DNA of 64,000 nt from Microvirga lotononidis (GTDB lineage: Bacteria > Pseudomonadota > Alphaproteobacteria > Rhizobiales > Beijerinckiaceae), in assembly GCF_034627025.1 (NCBI RefSeq), contig NZ_CP141048.1, positions 1,252,001 through 1,316,000 on the forward strand. The letters are read 5' to 3'. Numbering within the stretch: the first letter of the stretch is position 1; each line of letters starts with the position of its first letter. A model generated the notes under the pieces. That model saw only the letters and a program-made list of their open reading frames with translations. It made no database searches and was not told where the DNA came from. The translations under genes and the position numbers were made by a program. Shown in pieces: positions 32,794 to 41,847 of the stretch.

Positions 32794-34047
32794 ATGCGTT
32801 TTCGTCACATGCTCGCGAGCGTCGCCTTGGGCGCCATCACCCTGGCCGCCACCGGCGCGAAGGCCGTGGAAATCGAATACTGGCAGTATGTCTTCGACAC
32901 CCGGGTCAAGGCGATGACCCAGCTGATCACGAAGTTCCAGGAAGCCAATCCCGACATCAAGGTCAAGCAGACCACCTTCCCCTATGCGGATTACCAGACG
33001 AAGGTCGCCGCCGCGATCCTGGCCGGCCAAGGCCCCGACGTGGTGCAGCTCTTCTACGGCTGGACCGACAATTTCATCTCCGGCAAGATGATCCGCCCCC
33101 TGCGCGCCGAGGCTTTCCCTGCCGCTGAGATCGAGCGCGACTTCTTCCCGATCGTGAGCGCCATGAAGCGCGGCAACGATTATTACGGCCTGCCGACCGC
33201 CGTGCGCTCTCTGGCGCTCTTCTACAACAAGAAGGCCTTCAAGGACGCGGGCCTCGATCCCAACAACCCGCCCAAGAATCTCGAAGAGCTCGTCGCCGCA
33301 GCCGAGAAGACCACCAAGCGCGACGGCAGCGGCAATCTCATCTCTGCCGGCATGACCCTCGACATGACCGGACAGGATCACCAATGGTGGCGCGAAGTCC
33401 TGATCCGCCAGTTCGGCGGCGTTCCCTACACGAACGAGGACACCAAGGTCGCCTATAACGACGAGGCGGGCCTGAAGGCGCTCACCTTCTACACGGACCT
33501 CCAGAAGAAGCATAAGGTCGGCCAAGCCGGCTTCATGGACGAAGGCCAGGCCGCCTTCCGTGCTGGTCTTGCGGCCATGACCATCGACGGTACGTTCCGC
33601 CTCGGATCGTTCAATACGATCAAGGGTTTCGAATGGGGCGTGACCGAGCTCCCCGCCAATGCTCAGGGCGTACGCAGCAACTACGCCAGCTATTTCGCCA
33701 ACGCGATCACCACGAAGGCGGAAGGCGAGAAGCTCGCGGCGGCGGAGAAGTTCCTGAAATACGTCTCCTCCCCTGAAGCCATGAAGATCTGGATGGACGT
33801 CGTCGGCGAGCTGCCGGCACGCCGCGCCGCAGCCCTCACGCCCGAGAACACCGCGCATCCGGTCTATGGCCCATTCCTCAAGGGTCTGGAATACGCCCAC
33901 ACGACCTTGTTCAAGGATGAAGCCGCCCAGCGTCAGGTCGCCATCGACATGGCAAACCGCGTCCTGATCGGTAACGAGGATCCCAAGGCCTCGCTCGCCA
34001 AGGCGGCCGAAGCCGAGCAGGCGATCATCGATCGCGCCAAGCGCTGA
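32794..34047 (+). CDS. Sugar ABC transporter substrate-binding protein
   Basis: A 417-residue family 1 extracellular solute-binding protein with signal peptide MRFRHMLASVALGAITLAA and cleavage after AKA. The body begins VEIEYWQYVFDTRV and shows the usual GPDVVQLFYGW and LPTAVRSLALFYNKK motifs. ATG at 32794 is chosen (GAGAGGGAT just upstream); a frame continues upstream without function. It captures a carbohydrate in the periplasm for the two permeases that follow. Confidence 0.92.
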   Translation: MRFRHMLASVALGAITLAATGAKAVEIEYWQYVFDTRVKAMTQLITKFQEANPDIKVKQTTFPYADYQTKVAAAILAGQGPDVVQLFYGWTDNFISGKMIRPLRAEAFPAAEIERDFFPIVSAMKRGNDYYGLPTAVRSLALFYNKKAFKDAGLDPNNPPKNLEELVAAAEKTTKRDGSGNLISAGMTLDMTGQDHQWWREVLIRQFGGVPYTNEDTKVAYNDEAGLKALTFYTDLQKKHKVGQAGFMDEGQAAFRAGLAAMTIDGTFRLGSFNTIKGFEWGVTELPANAQGVRSNYASYFANAITTKAEGEKLAAAEKFLKYVSSPEAMKIWMDVVGELPARRAAALTPENTAHPVYGPFLKGLEYAHTTLFKDEAAQRQVAIDMANRVLIGNEDPKASLAKAAEAEQAIIDRAKR

Positions 34048-34073
34048 CACGTCGAGACCGCGAGGAACCTTTC

Positions 34074-35000
34074 ATGTCCGTCGTCGCACATCGGGAGGCC
34101 GCCGCAGGCGGCCTCTGGTCGAGGATGAGCCTTGGCCAGAAGCAGCTGATATGGGCGTGGGGCTTCCTCGCGGTTCCCCTTCTCTTCTACGTCGTCATCC
34201 GGTTCTGGCCGACCTTCCAGGCCTTCTACCTGTCCGTGACGGATTGGAGCATCACGCGGCCCGCCTCCTTCGTCGGTTTCGAGAACTACAAGAGGCTCTT
34301 CGCCGATCCGCTCTTCTGGCAGGTGTTCCGCAACACCTTCCTGTACCTGATCATCGGCACGCCGATCAGCCTGCTGATCTCGTTCGTCGTGGCCTATTAC
34401 CTCGACCGGGTGCGGTTCATGCACTCGTTCATCCGCGCCTTGTATTTCCTGCCGTTTCTCACGACCGCCGCCGCGATGGCGTGGGTCTGGCGCTGGTTCT
34501 ACCAGCCCGTCCCCATCGGCGTGATCAACGACGTTCTCGCGAGCTTCGGCATCCCGCAGCAGCCATTCCTGCGCTCCACGACGCAAGCCCTCCCGGCCGT
34601 CCTCGCACCCGCCATCTGGGCGGGCCTCGGCTTCCAGATCATCATCTTCCTCGCCGGATTGCGGGCGATACCTTCGACCTATTACGAAGCCGCGCGCATC
34701 GACGGCCTGTCGGAAGGCGCGATCCTGCGCAAGATCACGATTCCCCTGCTGAAGCCGACGCTGGTCTTCCTGGTGGTGTTCTCGTCCATCGGATTCCTGC
34801 GCATCTTCGATCAGGTCTACAACATCAACACGAACGATCCCGGCGGCCCGCTGAACTCGACGAAACCCCTCGTGCTGATGATCTACCAGACTGCCTTCAG
34901 CTCCTACGAGATGGGATACGCCGCCGCCCAGACGGTCGTTCTGTTCCTGATCCTGCTCGTGATCTCCCTCGTCCAACTGCGCATCATGAGAGACCGCTGA
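34074..35000 (+). CDS. Sugar ABC transporter permease (MalF type)
   Basis: A 308-residue inner-membrane permease with six predicted spans. The EAA loop reads YYEAARIDGLSEGAILRKITIPLLKPT, which contacts the ATPase. It pairs with the MalG-type permease encoded next (overlap TGATG). Confidence 0.93.
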   Translation: MSVVAHREAAAGGLWSRMSLGQKQLIWAWGFLAVPLLFYVVIRFWPTFQAFYLSVTDWSITRPASFVGFENYKRLFADPLFWQVFRNTFLYLIIGTPISLLISFVVAYYLDRVRFMHSFIRALYFLPFLTTAAAMAWVWRWFYQPVPIGVINDVLASFGIPQQPFLRSTTQALPAVLAPAIWAGLGFQIIIFLAGLRAIPSTYYEAARIDGLSEGAILRKITIPLLKPTLVFLVVFSSIGFLRIFDQVYNINTNDPGGPLNSTKPLVLMIYQTAFSSYEMGYAAAQTVVLFLILLVISLVQLRIMRDR

Positions 35001-35854
35001 TGACCCAAGCCGCATCGTCCCACGGGTCTCTGCCCATGCCCCGGATCAGGCCCGGCCGGATCGTCGCCTGGACGCTCCTGTTCATCGGCGGCGTCATCAT
35101 GGTGACGCCCCTCCTCTTCATGCTGTCGACATCCCTGAAGGATGCCTCGCAGGTCTACGATCTGCGCGTGATTCCGGCGGCGCCGACCCTCGACAACTAC
35201 ATCGAGATCCTGGGCGACGGGCGCTTCACGCGCTGGTTCGTCAATTCCATGGTCGTGGCGGTGCTCGTCACGCTCTCGAACGTGTTCTTCGACAGCCTCG
35301 TCGGCTACACGCTCGCCAAGTTCAGGTTCCGGGGCCGCTACATCGTCTTCATCGCCATCCTGTCCACGCTGATGATTCCGACCGAGATGCTGGTGTTGCC
35401 CTGGTATCTGATGGCGAGCCAGTTCGGATGGCTGGACAGCTATTGGGGCATCATGTTCCCGGGCATGATGACGGCCTTCGGCACCTTCCTGATGAAGCAG
35501 TTCTTCGAGGGCGTGCCGGACGATTTTCTCGAAGCGGCACGGATCGACGGCCTGAACGAATTCACCATCTGGTGGAAGATCGCAATGCCGCTCGTCACTC
35601 CTGCCCTGTCGGCTCTCGCGATCTTCACCTTCCTGGGCAACTGGACGGCCTTCTTCTGGCCGCTCATCGTGACCACGAGCGCGGAGCTCTACACGCTGCC
35701 GGTCGGGCTCTCCAGCTTCGCGGTCGAGCAATCCATCCAGTGGGAAAAGATCATGACGGGCGCGAGCATCGCCACCCTTCCCACCCTCATCATCTTCCTG
35801 TTCCTCCAACGCTACATCGTCCGAGGCGTGATGCTGGCCGGACTTAAAGGCTGA
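35000..35854 (+). CDS. Sugar ABC transporter permease (MalG type)
   Basis: A 284-residue permease with six spans and EAA loop FLEAARIDGLNEFTIWWKIAMPLVTPA. The ATG overlaps the previous stop by one base. A longer open frame begins upstream in the same phase but runs through the first permease and is not coding. Confidence 0.93.
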   Translation: MTQAASSHGSLPMPRIRPGRIVAWTLLFIGGVIMVTPLLFMLSTSLKDASQVYDLRVIPAAPTLDNYIEILGDGRFTRWFVNSMVVAVLVTLSNVFFDSLVGYTLAKFRFRGRYIVFIAILSTLMIPTEMLVLPWYLMASQFGWLDSYWGIMFPGMMTAFGTFLMKQFFEGVPDDFLEAARIDGLNEFTIWWKIAMPLVTPALSALAIFTFLGNWTAFFWPLIVTTSAELYTLPVGLSSFAVEQSIQWEKIMTGASIATLPTLIIFLFLQRYIVRGVMLAGLKG

Positions 35855-35859
35855 AGCCG

Positions 35860-37368
35860 ATGAATGCAGGCACCTTCAACGACACGTCCACCTTCCCGGA
35901 TCCGGTCTACAAGGAGACCGTCCTGCGTCCCCTGTTCGACGGCGCGAAGGATCATCACGTCGAGGGCTTCCGCCTCATCGACCGGGCGCATCTTGTCATG
36001 CTTCACGAGACCGGGATCCTGACGATCGAGCAGGCCCGCCCCATCGCCCAGGCCCTCGAAGACATCGACCGCGAGGTCGATGTCGGCGCCCTCACCTATA
36101 CGGGCGAGGTCGAGGATTTCTTCTTCCTCATCGAGAAGCAGCTTCGCGCCCGCCTCGGACCCGATCTTGCGGGACGCCTGCACACGGCACGCTCGCGCAA
36201 CGACATCGACCACACCCTGTTCAAGATCGGCCTTAAGGATCGCATCGACCCGCTGCTGGAGCGCCTGGTTCACCTGGCCGAGACGCTCGCATCCGTAGCG
36301 GAGCGGGAAAGCAAGACGCTGATCGTCGCCTATACCCACGGACAGCCGGCGCAGCCGACTGTCTTCGGGCATTACCTGTCCGCCGTTCTCGAGACCCTGC
36401 TGCGCGACATTGCGCGACTGGAGGCAGCGCGGGACATCGTCGACCGGAGCCCCATGGGGGCTGCTGCCATCACCACGAGCGGCTTTCCCATCGACCGCGA
36501 ACTGATGGCCCGCCTGCTCGGATTCAGCCGTCCTCTGCAGAACTCCTATGGCTGCATCGCGTCCATCGACTACATCACATCCACCTACTCGGCCCTCGAG
36601 CTGATCTTCCTGCATCTCGGCCGCTTCATCCAGGACCTGCAGTTCTGGACCAGCTTCGAAGTCGGGCAGATCTACGTTCCCAATGCTTTCGTGCAGATCT
36701 CGTCGATCATGCCGCAGAAGCGCAATCCCGTGCCGATCGAGCACATGCGCCATCTCTCGTCGCAGACCGTCGGCCGGGCGCAGGCGATGCTCACGATCAT
36801 GCACAACACGCCGTTCACCGACATGAACGACAGCGAAGGCGAGAGCCAGGGCTTCGGCTACGGCGCTTTCGAGAGTGGCGGACGCGTCCTCGACCTCCTC
36901 GCCGCGCTGGTTCCATCATTGCGGATCGACGCTGACCGGGTTCGCCAGAACATCCGCCGCAGCTGCATCACCGTGACGGAACTCGCCGACAGCCTCGTGC
37001 GCCTGGAAGGGCTGTCCTTCCGCGAGGCGCACGAGATCGCCGCCGAAGTCGCCCGTGCCGTCGTGGCCATCGGGGGCGATATCGCGGCCGACGGATATGC
37101 GGCCTTCCGGGAAGCCTTCCGGCGCTGCGCCGGCCGCGAGACGAGCATCGAGCCGGACCGGTTCGCAGAGATCGTCTCGGCGGAAAACTTCGTCGCCGTC
37201 CGCGACCGGTTCGGCGGCCCCGCGCCCAGGGCATTGTCCCAGGCCATCGCCGGATACAACCAGGACATCGCGACGATCCGCTCCCGGATGCAGGACGCGT
37301 CGAGCCGCGCCCAGGCCTCCGCGCAGGATCTTCAATCCCGTTTCAACGCACTTCTTGGAGCCCGCTAA
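35860..37368 (+). CDS. Argininosuccinate lyase-like enzyme in sugar operon
   Basis: A 502-residue member of the fumarase/aspartase/argininosuccinate-lyase superfamily. Signatures present: LHTARSRNDIDHT, YTHGQPAQPTVFGHY and the catalytic Ser loop SSIMPQKRNPVPIEHMR. The family eliminates fumarate from N- or C-substituted succinates. It sits between the permease and ATPase genes of a sugar transporter, with no arginine-synthesis neighbours, so it is unlikely to be the biosynthetic ArgH. It probably cleaves an intermediate derived from the imported compound. Starts five bases after the permease stop. Confidence 0.82.
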   Translation: MNAGTFNDTSTFPDPVYKETVLRPLFDGAKDHHVEGFRLIDRAHLVMLHETGILTIEQARPIAQALEDIDREVDVGALTYTGEVEDFFFLIEKQLRARLGPDLAGRLHTARSRNDIDHTLFKIGLKDRIDPLLERLVHLAETLASVAERESKTLIVAYTHGQPAQPTVFGHYLSAVLETLLRDIARLEAARDIVDRSPMGAAAITTSGFPIDRELMARLLGFSRPLQNSYGCIASIDYITSTYSALELIFLHLGRFIQDLQFWTSFEVGQIYVPNAFVQISSIMPQKRNPVPIEHMRHLSSQTVGRAQAMLTIMHNTPFTDMNDSEGESQGFGYGAFESGGRVLDLLAALVPSLRIDADRVRQNIRRSCITVTELADSLVRLEGLSFREAHEIAAEVARAVVAIGGDIAADGYAAFREAFRRCAGRETSIEPDRFAEIVSAENFVAVRDRFGGPAPRALSQAIAGYNQDIATIRSRMQDASSRAQASAQDLQSRFNALLGAR

Positions 37369-38438
37369 TGGCGACCATCGAAATCGATCGCCTCGTCAAG
37401 AGATACGGGCAGACGGCCGTCGTCCACGGCATCGACCTCGCGATCCAGGACGGCGAGTTCGTCGTCCTGGTCGGCCCTTCGGGCTGCGGCAAGTCCACGA
37501 CCCTGCGCATGATCGCCGGCCTCGAGGAAATCAGCGGCGGCGAGATCAGGATCGACGGGCGGGTCGTCAACGACCTGCAGCCTAAGGACCGGAACATCGC
37601 CATGGTGTTCCAGAACTACGCCATCTATCCCCACGTGACCGTCGCCGACAACATCGCCTTCGGCCTCTACCGCTCCAAGCTCTCGAAGAGCGAGAAGCGC
37701 GCGCGAGTGGAACAGGTTGCGCAGACGCTCGGGCTCTCGCATCTCCTGGAGCGCCGTCCGTCCGCATTGTCGGGCGGACAGCGCCAGCGCGTCGCCATCG
37801 GACGGGCCATGGTCCGCGATCCCGCGGCGTTCCTGTTCGACGAGCCTCTGTCCAACCTCGATGCCCAGCTGCGCACCCAGATGCGCATCGAGATCAAGCG
37901 GCTCCATCACCGGCTCGGCACCACGTCCGTCTTCGTGACCCACGATCAGGTGGAAGCCATGACCATGGCGGACCGGATCGTCGTCATGCGCGACGGCCGG
38001 ATCCTGCAGGTGGGCTCGCCTCTGGAGCTGTACGAGAGGCCCGTCGACGTGTTCACGGCGCGCTTCATCGGCAGCCCGACGATGAATCTGCTTCCGGCCT
38101 CGTTGAAGGAAGGTCATGCGAACCTGTCGGCAGGCGGCTCCGTCAAAGTCCCGGCCGTCTCGGCGACATCGCCCGAGATCCTGGTCGGCGTTCGCCCGCA
38201 GGACCTGACTCCGGCAACGTTCGGCGTTCCGGGCCTCGCCGTATCGGGCAATGTCGTGGTCGTGGAAACCCTGGGCTCCGAGACTCTCGTCCATATCGAG
38301 AAGGGGAACCAGACCGTCATCGGATCGGCGCCGGGACGGCAGATCCCGAAGATCGGCGAGCAGCTGACCCTGCATGCCCCGACCGAGAGGCTGTATTACT
38401 TCGATAAGGCGACTGAGAAGGCCTTGGCCGCCCAATGA
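37368..38438 (+). CDS. Sugar ABC transporter ATP-binding protein (MalK/UgpC type)
   Basis: A 356-residue ATPase: Walker A GPSGCGKSTT, signature LSGGQRQRVAIGRAM, Walker B FLFDEPLSNLD, switch His in VTHDQVEA, and a C-terminal TOBE/OB regulatory domain. It energises the two permeases upstream. The ATG overlaps the lyase stop (TAATG). Confidence 0.95.
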   Translation: MATIEIDRLVKRYGQTAVVHGIDLAIQDGEFVVLVGPSGCGKSTTLRMIAGLEEISGGEIRIDGRVVNDLQPKDRNIAMVFQNYAIYPHVTVADNIAFGLYRSKLSKSEKRARVEQVAQTLGLSHLLERRPSALSGGQRQRVAIGRAMVRDPAAFLFDEPLSNLDAQLRTQMRIEIKRLHHRLGTTSVFVTHDQVEAMTMADRIVVMRDGRILQVGSPLELYERPVDVFTARFIGSPTMNLLPASLKEGHANLSAGGSVKVPAVSATSPEILVGVRPQDLTPATFGVPGLAVSGNVVVVETLGSETLVHIEKGNQTVIGSAPGRQIPKIGEQLTLHAPTERLYYFDKATEKALAAQ

Positions 38439-39328
38439 CCGAACGAGTCTCTGAGCGGAACAAGGTCCTGTGCCTTGGCCGGATCTATTGCGACATCATC
38501 TTCACGGGCCTGCGCGACATGCCGGTGCTCGGGCGCGAACGCTTTGCGGACGACGTGACGGTCGTCGCAGGCGGCGGCGCCTATATTACAGCGGCCCATC
38601 TTGCGTCCCTCGGGCGACCATCGGCCTTGCTCACGCGTCTTGGGACGGACCCGCTCTCAAAGGGCCTTGATCCTGAACTGGAAGGCAGCGGGATCGACTT
38701 GACGTTCGTCGAGCGATCCCCCGATGCCGGACCCCAGCCGACCGTCGCCCTGGTGAAGGACGGCGAAAGAGCCTTCGTGTCCCGGCGCGCCGGAACCTCC
38801 AGGCCCGCCTCCCTGGAGAAAGCGCTCGCGGCACCTGACATCGCCCATCTCCACATCGCGGAATTCGCCACCCTGAAGGACAACCCCGATGTGATCGCCA
38901 TGGCGAGAGAGCGCGGCCTGACGGTCTCGCTCGATCCGAGCTGGGACGACGAGCTCATCCGCCAGGATGCCGGGTTTTTCGAGACCTGCGCCGGTGTCGA
39001 TGTCTTTCTCCCCAACGTGGAAGAGGGAGAAGCGCTGACCGGTGAAGCATCGCCCGAGGCCATCCTGTCCGCCTTGCGGGAGCATTTTCCCTTGGTCGTG
39101 CTGAAGCGCGGCGAACACGGCGCCGTGGCGTCCAAAGGCTCGGCCTCGGTTTCGGCGCGGGCGATGCCTGTCACCGTGGTCGATACGACGGGCGCGGGCG
39201 ATGCATTCAACGCCGGCTTCCTGCATTCCTGGCTCGGCACGGCCGACATCGAAAGAGGTCTGGCGGCCGGCATCGAGGCCGGCGCCCTCTCCGTCCAGTC
39301 CCCGGGCGGCGCCCCGCCGCGCCGGTGA
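38435..39328 (+). CDS. PfkB family carbohydrate kinase
   Basis: A 297-residue ribokinase-type enzyme. VAGGGAYITAAHLASLG near the N-terminus binds the sugar, and DTTGAGDAFNAGFLHSW carries the catalytic Asp and anion hole. It would phosphorylate the imported sugar or a derivative after cleavage or deacetylation. It overlaps the ATPase stop by four bases and closes the operon. Confidence 0.9.
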   Translation: MTERVSERNKVLCLGRIYCDIIFTGLRDMPVLGRERFADDVTVVAGGGAYITAAHLASLGRPSALLTRLGTDPLSKGLDPELEGSGIDLTFVERSPDAGPQPTVALVKDGERAFVSRRAGTSRPASLEKALAAPDIAHLHIAEFATLKDNPDVIAMARERGLTVSLDPSWDDELIRQDAGFFETCAGVDVFLPNVEEGEALTGEASPEAILSALREHFPLVVLKRGEHGAVASKGSASVSARAMPVTVVDTTGAGDAFNAGFLHSWLGTADIERGLAAGIEAGALSVQSPGGAPPRR

Positions 39329-39415
39329 TAAGGCGCGGTCTGGCAGACTGAGCCGTATGCGCTATCTGCTGTCGGGACGGGGCCTGCATGCCCCCTCTCG
39401 CGGCAAGGACGATCC

Positions 39416-39823
39416 ATGCGGATGCGAATTCTCAGTTGCGCCGTCGGCAGCCTTCTCTCCCTGGCGGCCTGCAATACGGTGACGCGCGGGACCGTGGAGG
39501 AAGTGACGATCAGCGCCAGTCCCGCCTCCGCGCGCATCAGGACCTCGCTCGGCCACGAATGCCCCCGATCTCCTTGCGTGGTGAAGGTCGACCGCAAGGC
39601 GGAGTTCACCGCCTATGCCGAGGCGCGGGGATACCGGCCCGGCTTGCTGCTGGTAAAATCCACGCTCACCGACAAGGCGGCTCCCGGCGTGATCGGCAAC
39701 GCGGTGCTCCCTGGTGGTTCGGTCGGTCTGGTGCTCGATGCCGCGAACGGCGCTATGCTCGATCATACGCCCAATCCCGCTCACATCGAGCTCGTGCCGC
39801 TCGGCCGGGCCCGAGGCCGCTGA
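39416..39823 (+). CDS. Small lipoprotein, PEGA-like
   Basis: A 135-residue lipoprotein. The lipobox is LSLAAC at about residues 14-19, giving a lipid-anchored Cys. The mature part (EEVTISASPASARIRTS...CPRSPCVVKVDRK) resembles the short PEGA-like/beta-sandwich lipoproteins common in Hyphomicrobiales. AAGGA lies six bases upstream of ATG 39416. Function unknown; envelope surface. Confidence 0.75.
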   Translation: MRMRILSCAVGSLLSLAACNTVTRGTVEEVTISASPASARIRTSLGHECPRSPCVVKVDRKAEFTAYAEARGYRPGLLLVKSTLTDKAAPGVIGNAVLPGGSVGLVLDAANGAMLDHTPNPAHIELVPLGRARGR

Positions 39824-39915
39824 TCGGGGAGGAACTTAGCACTGCCAAGCTGGTTGACCGCGTATCATGCTTTTATGCCCGGTCCGCTCCGCGCGGGGAC
39901 GCTACGAGCGTCGAT

Positions 39916-39963
39916 CGATCCGCAGCCTGCGGGCAATGCTTGCCTCAAGCAGGCTGCGGATCG
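39916..39963 (+). terminator. Strong hairpin, 14 perfect pairs
   Basis: CGATCCGCAGCCTG (39916-39929) pairs exactly with CAGGCTGCGGATCG (39950-39963), and the loop contains a further small stem GGCAA/TTGCC. It sits about 90 bp after the lipoprotein stop and 23 bp before the cytochrome c start. No T run follows, so it may terminate the lipoprotein transcript, or act as a 5' leader structure for the cytochrome. Confidence 0.6.
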
Positions 39964-39986
39964 GAAAGGTCGGTAGGTAACGTTCG

Positions 39987-40844
39987 ATGCGGCTTTCGCT
40001 TCCTCGTCTGATCTTCTGGGGAGCCCTTGTCCTGGTTTTGGCGGCGGGCGGCGCGCTGGCTTACATCTCTTCCGGCATCTACGACATCGCCGCCACCAAG
40101 CAGCACATCGCGCCGGTCTATTGGGCCCTCACGACGGCACGGCGCCAGTCGATCCGGGCCCGCGTCATCGGCGAAACTCCGCCTTCCAACCTCGCGGATG
40201 CGAATGTGGTCGCAACGGGACTTGCCCTCTACGACCAGCATTGCAGGCAATGCCATGGTGCGCCCGGGCTTCCGCCGGATGCCATCGGACTCGGCATGAT
40301 GCCGGCGCCGCCGAACTTCGCCCAGATGGGCCGCGACCTTTCGGCGCCGGAGATCTACTGGGCCGTCTCGAACGGAATCAAGCTGACCGGGATGCCCGCC
40401 TGGAGGTTTCGCCTGACCGAGCCCGAGCGCTGGGCTGTCACCGCATTCGTCAAAAGCTCCCTCAACCTGACGCCTGCCGAATTCAGGGCGCGACGGGAGC
40501 AGGCGACCGGGGACAGCGAGGAGCGACCCAAGCCGAGAAAGCCCGAGGGCCCATGGGAGCCGAAGGACGCGATCGAGCGCGGTCGGGTGGCAATCCTGCA
40601 ATATGCCTGCGAGACCTGCCATGTCATTCCCGGAATCCGAGGACCCGACGCGCATGTGGGCCCGCCGCTCGCCGGCATCGCGGGACAGCTCTACATCGCG
40701 GGCGTCCTGCGCAACACGCCTGAGCACATGATCGACTGGCTGCGCGATCCGCAGCGGATCGACCCTCTCTCCGCCATGCCTAACCTGGGTGTCTCGGACC
40801 ACGATGCCCGCGACATCGCGACCTATCTCTACTCGCTGCGCTGA
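39987..40844 (+). CDS. Di-haem c-type cytochrome, membrane-anchored
   Basis: A 285-residue protein with an N-terminal membrane anchor (LIFWGALVLVLAAGGALAYI) and two haem-binding motifs, CRQCH near residue 87 and CETCH near 209. It has the Met-ligand-type context MPAWRF and MPNLGVSD. It converges with the oxidase operon on the other strand and probably feeds electrons to the caa3 oxidase. Confidence 0.88.
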   Translation: MRLSLPRLIFWGALVLVLAAGGALAYISSGIYDIAATKQHIAPVYWALTTARRQSIRARVIGETPPSNLADANVVATGLALYDQHCRQCHGAPGLPPDAIGLGMMPAPPNFAQMGRDLSAPEIYWAVSNGIKLTGMPAWRFRLTEPERWAVTAFVKSSLNLTPAEFRARREQATGDSEERPKPRKPEGPWEPKDAIERGRVAILQYACETCHVIPGIRGPDAHVGPPLAGIAGQLYIAGVLRNTPEHMIDWLRDPQRIDPLSAMPNLGVSDHDARDIATYLYSLR

Positions 40845-40865
40845 TGCGACGGCGTGCGGTGGAAG

Positions 40866-41438
40866 CTATGGCCGCAACGTGTAGAGATAGGTCGCAACAT
40901 GTCTCGCCTCGTCCCGCGAAATGCCGGTGACGGGCATGGCCGACTGGGGATCGATGGAACGCGGGTTCTCGATCCATCGGATGAGGTTGTCGGGCGAGTT
41001 CGGAACGACGCCGCCGACATAGACCCGTGCAGCATAGGCCTGAAGCGTCGGTCCGACTCTGCCCTGAGCTCCGGGAATACCGGGAACGATATGGCAGCCG
41101 ACGCAGCCATAACGCTGCGCCAGGCGAAGGCCGAGGTCTGGATCGCCGCCGGTGAGCGCGATGGCACGGGCACGGGCATCGCGGTCCGACTTCACGCGAT
41201 ATCCCACATAGATGCCGCCCGCGATCAGCAGAAGCAGGGTGAGAGCCGCCGAGGACCAGACGAGGAAGGACCGGGTCCGCCTGTCCATGCGCATGCCACG
41301 CAGGGACGTCTCGCGGCCGGGGGAAGTCTCCTTACCGGGGGGAGGACCGGAGCCTGTGCGACCGACGCTGAGAACGATCCCTGCCAACCGAATGGCTATC
41401 GGGACGGCCATCAGTGCCAGGGGCCTACCGCGCGGCAT
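40866..41438 (-). CDS. Mono-haem c-type cytochrome
   Basis: About 190 residues. Haem motif CVGCH, with MPVTGISRDE supplying the probable Met ligand. The haem part is preceded by a membrane anchor (FLVWSSAALTLLLLIAGGIYVGY). Start uncertain: ATG at 41438 is used, but ATG at 41294 or 41288, just before the anchor, is equally credible. Last gene of the caa3 oxidase operon; it resembles the C-terminal haem domain of the convergent gene at 39987. Confidence 0.83.
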   Translation of the reverse strand: MPRGRPLALMAVPIAIRLAGIVLSVGRTGSGPPPGKETSPGRETSLRGMRMDRRTRSFLVWSSAALTLLLLIAGGIYVGYRVKSDRDARARAIALTGGDPDLGLRLAQRYGCVGCHIVPGIPGAQGRVGPTLQAYAARVYVGGVVPNSPDNLIRWIENPRSIDPQSAMPVTGISRDEARHVATYLYTLRP

Positions 41439-41492
41439 GAGCGCATCTCTCACTCTGTTGCCAAGGCCGCACAACGGAGATCGTCAGAGTTT

Positions 41493-41843
41493 TCATCGCT
41501 CGCATCCTTGAAAGACGAGCCCGGCAACGCCGTGGAGGAGAATGATCACCGTGAACAGCAGGGCGATGGAGACTCCGATGAGCGCCATGAAGCGGTGCGG
41601 CCGGCCTGCTCCCGTCGTATCCGTCCGGGGCGTCGGCGCCGCGGCGGCATAGCTGCGCCATGACAGGAAGCCGCCGAACAGGCTCAGGATCGCCATGGCG
41701 AGGGCGAAGATGGGGATGAGCGGAACTTGATGGGCACAGACCCATGGCACCGCCGCATAGGCGAACTGCGTGTTGATGAGCCACGCAAGCGGTCCGACAT
41801 AGATGCCGGCCGATGGAACGCCGCGGGAGAGCCAAGCCGTCAT
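41493..41843 (-). CDS. Small three-span membrane protein of oxidase operon
   Basis: A 116-residue protein with three hydrophobic segments (AWLINTQFAYAAVPWVCA, FALAMAILSLFGGFLSW and GVSIALLFTVIILLHGVAGLVF). It follows the subunit III gene after four bases. Probably a small accessory subunit of the oxidase. No metal site is recognised. Confidence 0.7.
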   Translation of the reverse strand: MTAWLSRGVPSAGIYVGPLAWLINTQFAYAAVPWVCAHQVPLIPIFALAMAILSLFGGFLSWRSYAAAAPTPRTDTTGAGRPHRFMALIGVSIALLFTVIILLHGVAGLVFQGCER

Positions 41844-41847
41844 GATC

